Of a stretch of DNA of 18,091 nt, positions 14,321 to 18,091 are shown piece by piece (positions within the stretch are counted from its first letter, which is position 1; each line of letters starts with the position of its first letter). Location: assembly GCA_900319595.1 (NCBI GenBank), contig ONOZ01000218.1, forward strand, positions 1 to 18,091, written 5' to 3'. Position numbers and translations under genes: made by a program. Origin of the DNA: an uncultured Bacteroidales bacterium (GTDB lineage Bacteria; Bacteroidota; Bacteroidia; Bacteroidales; P3). The notes beneath the pieces were generated by a model, which was not told the DNA's origin, made no database searches, and saw nothing but the letters and a program-made list of their open reading frames with translations.

Positions 14321-16111
14321 ATGATAAATCAATTGATAAAACAAGCGGTAAGCGAAAGTTTAAAAACATTATATGGAGTTGAAATTGCAAGTGATAGTAT
14401 TGAATTGCAACCAACTAAAAAAGAATTCCAGGGAGATATAACTTTGGTAGTGTTTCCTTTTGTAAAGATGGCAAAGAAAAAACCAGAAGATTGTGCAGAG
14501 GAAATAGGTCAGGCTCTCAAAGATAGCATTCAATGGATTGAGTCGTATAATGTTATAAAAGGATTTTTGAATTTCTCAGTATCAGATAATTATTGGCTAA
14601 AATTTCTAAACGATAACAAATGTAATGAAAATTTTGGCTTAACTGCTCCAAAGAATGAGAAACCTATAGTTATAGAATACTCTTCTCCAAATACTAATAA
14701 ACCATTGCATTTAGGACATATTCGTAATAATCTTTTGGGTTGGTCAGTTTCTCAAATCTTAAAAGCAAATGGTGAAAATGTCAAGATGGTTAATTTGGTT
14801 AATGATAGAGGAATACACATTTGTAAGAGTATGCGGGCTTGGCAACTATTCGCAAACGGAGAAAATCCTCAAACTTCTAATGAAAAAGGCGACCATTTAG
14901 TTGGCAAATACTATGTTTTGTTTGATAAAGAATACAAAAAGCAAATTGCTCAATTGGTAGAGAGTGGGGTAGAAGAAGAAACTGCTAAAAAAGATGCTCC
15001 AATTATGAAAGAGGCATCGGATATGCTTGTAAAATGGGAGCAGGGCGATAAAGAGGTTAGAGATTTGTGGCAGATGATGAACGAATGGGTTTATCAGGGA
15101 TTCAATCAAACATATGATAGATTGGGAATTAGTTTTGATAAGATATATTATGAGTCAGATACATACAAATTAGGTAAATCTCTTGTTGAAAAAGGTTTGA
15201 ATGATGGTGTATTTTATAGACGTGAGGACGGGAGTGTATGGGCAGATTTGACAAAAGACGGTTTGGACGAGAAACTTCTTTTACGTAAAGATGGAACAAG
15301 TGTTTATATGACGCAAGACCTTGGCACTGCAACGCTAAGACACGAGGATTTTAATTCAGATAAATTGATTTATGTTGTTGGTAACGAGCAGATATATCAT
15401 TTTCAAGTGCTTAAATTGGTAATGCAAAAACTTGGATTTGCTTGGGCAAAAGATATTTATCATCTTTCGTACGGTATGGTGGAATTGCCAAATGGTAAGA
15501 TGAAAAGTAGAGAGGGAACTGTGGTTGATGCAGACGATTTAATGAAGCAAATGTACGATGAGGCAAAGAATATTTCTGAGCAACACGGCAAAAATCAAGA
15601 TATGACACAACAGGAGTTGGATAAATTGTATAATACTTTGGCTTTGGGTGCGTTAAAATATTTTATTTTGAAAGTTGATCCAACAAAAACTATGCTATTC
15701 AACCCTGAGGAAAGTATTGATTTCAATGGCAATACAGGTCCATTTATTCAATATACATATGCTCGTATTTGCTCTATTGTTCGCAAAGCCAAAGAGGAAG
15801 GAGTTTTTGTAGAAAATACAGAAATTGATGCTAATATCGTATTAAATGATAAAGAAAAGGAGGTTATCAAAAATATTTATGCCTTTTCTGACGTTATAAA
15901 AGAAGCAGGCAAAAACTATTCGCCATCATTGATTGCTAACTATGTGTATAATTTGGCAAAGTCTTTCAATGGTTTTTACCAAGAATGTAGTATTCTGAAA
16001 GAGGAGAACCAAGAAATTAAACAGATGAGAGTTTGCTTAGCATATATGACAAGTCAGGTTATCAAAGTGGCAATGAATTTACTTGGTATAGAAGTTCCAA
16101 ATCGTATGTAG
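14321..16111 (+). CDS. argS: Arginyl-tRNA synthetase
   Basis: Class I aminoacyl-tRNA synthetase that charges tRNA-Arg in the cytoplasm; 596 aa, a normal length. The N-terminal tRNA-recognition (Add-1) domain spans roughly residues 1-90. The catalytic Rossmann fold follows, with the HIGH-type motif HLGH at 130-133 within SSPNTNKPLHLGHIRNN, the MVNLVNDRGIHICKSM block, and the KMSKS-equivalent KMKSR at 393-397. The C-terminal anticodon-binding (DALR) domain starts near residue 465 (NTGPFIQYTYARI) and ends with the usual hydrophobic C-terminus LGIEVPNRM. The ATG is preceded by an AT-rich leader without a Shine-Dalgarno. It leads a plus-strand group with clpS, nfeD and floA. Confidence 0.96.
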   Translation: MINQLIKQAVSESLKTLYGVEIASDSIELQPTKKEFQGDITLVVFPFVKMAKKKPEDCAEEIGQALKDSIQWIESYNVIKGFLNFSVSDNYWLKFLNDNKCNENFGLTAPKNEKPIVIEYSSPNTNKPLHLGHIRNNLLGWSVSQILKANGENVKMVNLVNDRGIHICKSMRAWQLFANGENPQTSNEKGDHLVGKYYVLFDKEYKKQIAQLVESGVEEETAKKDAPIMKEASDMLVKWEQGDKEVRDLWQMMNEWVYQGFNQTYDRLGISFDKIYYESDTYKLGKSLVEKGLNDGVFYRREDGSVWADLTKDGLDEKLLLRKDGTSVYMTQDLGTATLRHEDFNSDKLIYVVGNEQIYHFQVLKLVMQKLGFAWAKDIYHLSYGMVELPNGKMKSREGTVVDADDLMKQMYDEAKNISEQHGKNQDMTQQELDKLYNTLALGALKYFILKVDPTKTMLFNPEESIDFNGNTGPFIQYTYARICSIVRKAKEEGVFVENTEIDANIVLNDKEKEVIKNIYAFSDVIKEAGKNYSPSLIANYVYNLAKSFNGFYQECSILKEENQEIKQMRVCLAYMTSQVIKVAMNLLGIEVPNRM

Positions 16112-16192
16112 TGAGAGTTACAATGGGCGATTGGTAATAAGAAAAATAAGGCTTATATTGATAAAGGTGGGGACTAATTAAATAAACTTTTT

Positions 16193-16468
16193 ATGGCACA
16201 CAAATTTGAAGAACAGGGGGTTAGCACACTTGAAAGGATACAAGAAGGAGGCAATGAATTGATTGTTTTTAATGATGATGTGCATACCTTTGATTATGTG
16301 ATAGATTGTTTGATTGAAATCTGTAAATTGTCTAAGGAACAGGCAATTACATGTACGAACATTATACATTACAAGGGGCTTTGTTGTGTCAAACATGGTT
16401 CAATGGACGAATTGATAAAAATGAGCGTTGCTTTGGACGAGAAGGAACTGAAAAACGAGATTAGATAA
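16193..16468 (+). CDS. clpS: ATP-dependent Clp protease adaptor ClpS
   Basis: 91 aa, the usual size for the core adaptor. ClpS binds the N-terminal domain of ClpA/ClpC and hands over substrates bearing N-degrons (Leu, Phe, Tyr, Trp). Visible family marks are the substrate-pocket turn VFNDDVHTFDYVIDCLIE (Asn-Asp-Asp near residues 27-29), the helix around SKEQAITCTNIIH, and HYKGLCCVKHGSMDEL carrying the pocket His. The VHTFDYVI form in place of the proteobacterial YTPMEFVV is typical of Bacteroidota. It begins 81 nt after argS with no clear terminator between, so it is probably cotranscribed. The N-terminal extension before the core is short (about 20 residues) and polar. Confidence 0.9.
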   Translation: MAHKFEEQGVSTLERIQEGGNELIVFNDDVHTFDYVIDCLIEICKLSKEQAITCTNIIHYKGLCCVKHGSMDELIKMSVALDEKELKNEIR

Positions 16469-16497
16469 AGTATAATAAATAAAAAAAATTTGTAGTT

Positions 16498-16959
16498 ATG
16501 GACTTAGTATTTATAGTTATATTGTTAGTTGTGGGTATGGCATTGATAATATTAGAATTAGTTGCAATACCCGGTACAACTATTGCAGGAATATCTGGTA
16601 TTATCCTAACAGTGTGGGGCTTGGTAAAAGTTTTTGGAGAATATGGTACGTTTTGGGGTGGAATTATTACAGCCTTTGATGTAATTTTTTGTTTTGGACT
16701 ATTCTATTGGAGTTTAAAGACAAAGACTTGGAAAAGATTTGAACAAAAAGAGGAGATTTCGTCCAAAGTCAATGAAATTAAAACTGCTGTCAAGGTGGGT
16801 GATAAAGGCAAGACAATAACACGTTTAGCACCTATGGGAACGGCTCTAATCAATGGCGATAGAATGGAGGTATATACTTCTACATCTTTTGTTGATCCTA
16901 ATACCGATATAGAGGTGGAAGAGGTGGAAGGCAACAAAATTCGCGTAAAGGTGATATAA
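16498..16959 (+). CDS. Short NfeD-family membrane protein
   Basis: 153 aa. Three transmembrane segments are at about residues 3-22, 28-48 and 54-74, with the conserved LELVAIPGTTIAGISG turn of NfeD proteins. A soluble C-terminal OB-fold-like domain spans about residues 95-153 (GDKGKTITRLAPMGTALING, then RMEVYT and IEVEEVEGNKIRVKV). This short type lacks the ClpP-like protease domain of long NfeD proteins. Short NfeD partners are encoded next to flotillin/SPFH genes and are thought to help in membrane microdomain assembly; here floA follows after 34 nt, fitting that rule. The gap from clpS is 29 nt. The ATG is supported by the immediate start of the first membrane helix. Confidence 0.9.
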   Translation: MDLVFIVILLVVGMALIILELVAIPGTTIAGISGIILTVWGLVKVFGEYGTFWGGIITAFDVIFCFGLFYWSLKTKTWKRFEQKEEISSKVNEIKTAVKVGDKGKTITRLAPMGTALINGDRMEVYTSTSFVDPNTDIEVEEVEGNKIRVKVI

Positions 16960-16993
16960 AAATTTAGTAATTAACAAATAAAATTAAAAAGTT

Positions 16994-17959
16994 ATGACTT
17001 ACACAGTGATTGCAGTGATAGTAGTACTTTGCATTGTATTTCTATCTATTTTTCTTTACTTGATACCAGTAAATCTTTGGTTTCAATGTGTGTTGAATGG
17101 GGTAAGAATCTCCCTAGTTCAGTTGATGTTTATGCGTTGGAGAAAAGTGCCACCAGCAGTTATTGTCAATGCTATGATCAATTCCAAAAAAGCAGGATTA
17201 GACCTTAGTAGCGACTTGTTGGAGGCTCATTATCTTGCAGGCGGACATGTGCAAAGAGTTGTAAATGCGTTGATTAGTGCCGACAAAGCAAACATTCCTT
17301 TGGATTTCAAAGCAGCCACGGCAATAGATTTGGCAGGGCGTGATGTGTTTGAGGCAGTGCAAATGTCAGTTAATCCAAAAGTTATTGACACTCCTAATGT
17401 TGCAGCAGTTGCACGTAATGGTATTCAGTTGATTGTAAAAGCCAGAGTAACCGTTCGTGCAAATATCAATCAGTTAGTAGGAGGTGCTGGCGAGGAAACT
17501 ATTTTGGCACGTGTTGGAGAGGGTATTGTTACTTCTATTGGTAGTGCAGAAAGCCATGCGTTTGTATTAGAGAACCCAGATTCAATATCCAAAGTCGTTT
17601 TGTCAAAAGGTTTGGATACGGGTACAGCATTTGAGATTCTTTCTATAGATATTGCCGATATTGATGTAGGAAAGAATATCGGAGCAGAATTGCAAATGGA
17701 CCAAGCTAATGCAGACAAAAATATAGCACAGGCAAAGGCTGAGGAAAGAAGAAGTATGGCTGTTGCAGCAGAGCAAGAAATGAAAGCAAAGGCTCAAGAA
17801 ATGCGAGCAAAAGTTATTGAGGCTGAGGCAGAAGTACCTTTGGCTATGGCAGAGGCGTTCCGTAGTGGCAACTTAGGTATAATGGATTACTACAAGATGA
17901 AGAATATTCAAGCCGATACAGATATGCGAGAATCTATTTCAAAAAATCCATTAAGTTAA
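16994..17959 (+). CDS. floA: Flotillin-like protein FloA (YqfA family)
   Basis: 321 aa, close to the usual length of FloA. A membrane-inserted N-terminal hydrophobic segment covers residues ~4-27, followed by a second hydrophobic stretch near 30-48. The SPFH-like domain spans about 60-230, with the family blocks LEAHYLAGGHVQRVVNALIS, DLAGRDVFEAVQMSVNPKVI and RVTVRANINQLVGGAGEETI. The C-terminal coiled-coil region (about 235-290) carries Ala/Glu-rich heptads (QANADKNIAQAKAEERRSMA). Proteins of this family oligomerise into flotillin assemblies on the inner membrane and organise functional microdomains. It is preceded by an nfeD gene, a characteristic pairing, and followed by a terminator, so it closes the argS-clpS-nfeD-floA unit. 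Confidence 0.95.
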   Translation: MTYTVIAVIVVLCIVFLSIFLYLIPVNLWFQCVLNGVRISLVQLMFMRWRKVPPAVIVNAMINSKKAGLDLSSDLLEAHYLAGGHVQRVVNALISADKANIPLDFKAATAIDLAGRDVFEAVQMSVNPKVIDTPNVAAVARNGIQLIVKARVTVRANINQLVGGAGEETILARVGEGIVTSIGSAESHAFVLENPDSISKVVLSKGLDTGTAFEILSIDIADIDVGKNIGAELQMDQANADKNIAQAKAEERRSMAVAAEQEMKAKAQEMRAKVIEAEAEVPLAMAEAFRSGNLGIMDYYKMKNIQADTDMRESISKNPLS

Positions 17960-17980
17960 GAAAACAATAATAAAACAAGT

Positions 17981-18016
17981 AGTCGTTCATTTATGTAGAA
18001 ATGGGCGACTTTTTTG
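17981..18016 (+). terminator. Intrinsic terminator after floA
   Basis: The arms AGTCGTTCATTT (17981-17992) and AAATGGGCGACT (17999-18010) pair over 12 bp with two G-U wobbles around a 6-nt loop, followed by a run of T. It lies about 20 nt after the floA stop. The remaining 75 bases to the window end show no gene. Confidence 0.8.
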
Positions 18017-18091
18017 TATATATACGTTTTAGCCTTGTAGAAAGGTGCCGTTTTTATTTCACAATAGATAAACCCCAAGACTCCAAACAAG

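Noticed and set aside
1..18091. Mobile element, CRISPR array, toxin-antitoxin or defence island
   Set aside because: No transposase, integrase, direct-repeat/spacer pattern, effector nuclease or similar domain was recognised; the two micro-membrane proteins could be mistaken for a type I toxin but are cotranscribed and lack an antisense RNA promoter.

Overview
The window is AT-rich bacterial DNA that points clearly to the Bacteroidota, most likely Bacteroidales or a close relative. Two proteins end in type IX secretion (T9SS) sorting domains. Several promoters match the Bacteroidota -7 box TAnnTTTG, and most genes lack a Shine-Dalgarno sequence. The Hcp is the strict-anaerobe class, so an anaerobic lifestyle is likely. 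I see no rRNA, tRNA, insertion sequence, phage gene or CRISPR array.

Layout. 1-645: the 3' end of a ClC chloride channel/transporter with C-terminal CBS domains. 741-6947: a tightly packed plus-strand run of asd (aspartate-semialdehyde dehydrogenase), two tandem PagL/acyloxyacyl-hydrolase-like outer-membrane proteins, dnaB (replicative helicase), and an exported protein of a family often labelled 'asparagine synthetase B'; the gaps are 28, 4, 27 and 1 nt. 6964-9581: a divergent pair, a Crp/Fnr-family regulator on the minus strand and hcp (hybrid-cluster protein) on the plus strand. Each gene has the same 16-bp palindrome at about -41 from its predicted start site. A very long two-way hairpin separates hcp from the convergent dapD (9694-10497, minus strand).

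10657-10966: two tiny membrane-protein genes, the second (35 aa) preceded by a textbook Shine-Dalgarno. 11159-14091: two related secreted proteins, each with a signal peptide and a T9SS tail; the first has one beta-sandwich-like unit and the second has four. Each is followed by a good intrinsic terminator. 14321-17959: argS, clpS, a short NfeD-family membrane protein and the flotillin-like floA, ended by a terminator at 17981-18016.

Most of the window is housekeeping: lysine/cell-wall precursor synthesis (asd, dapD), replication, arginyl-tRNA charging, N-degron proteolysis and membrane microdomains. The accessory parts are the lipid A deacylase-like pair, the nitrosative-stress module, the small membrane-protein pair and the T9SS cargo pair. 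I found no convincing new defence or mobile system. The most informative non-coding signals are the matched operators around the regulator/hcp pair and a shared A-tract promoter element upstream of the small-protein operon and the first T9SS gene.
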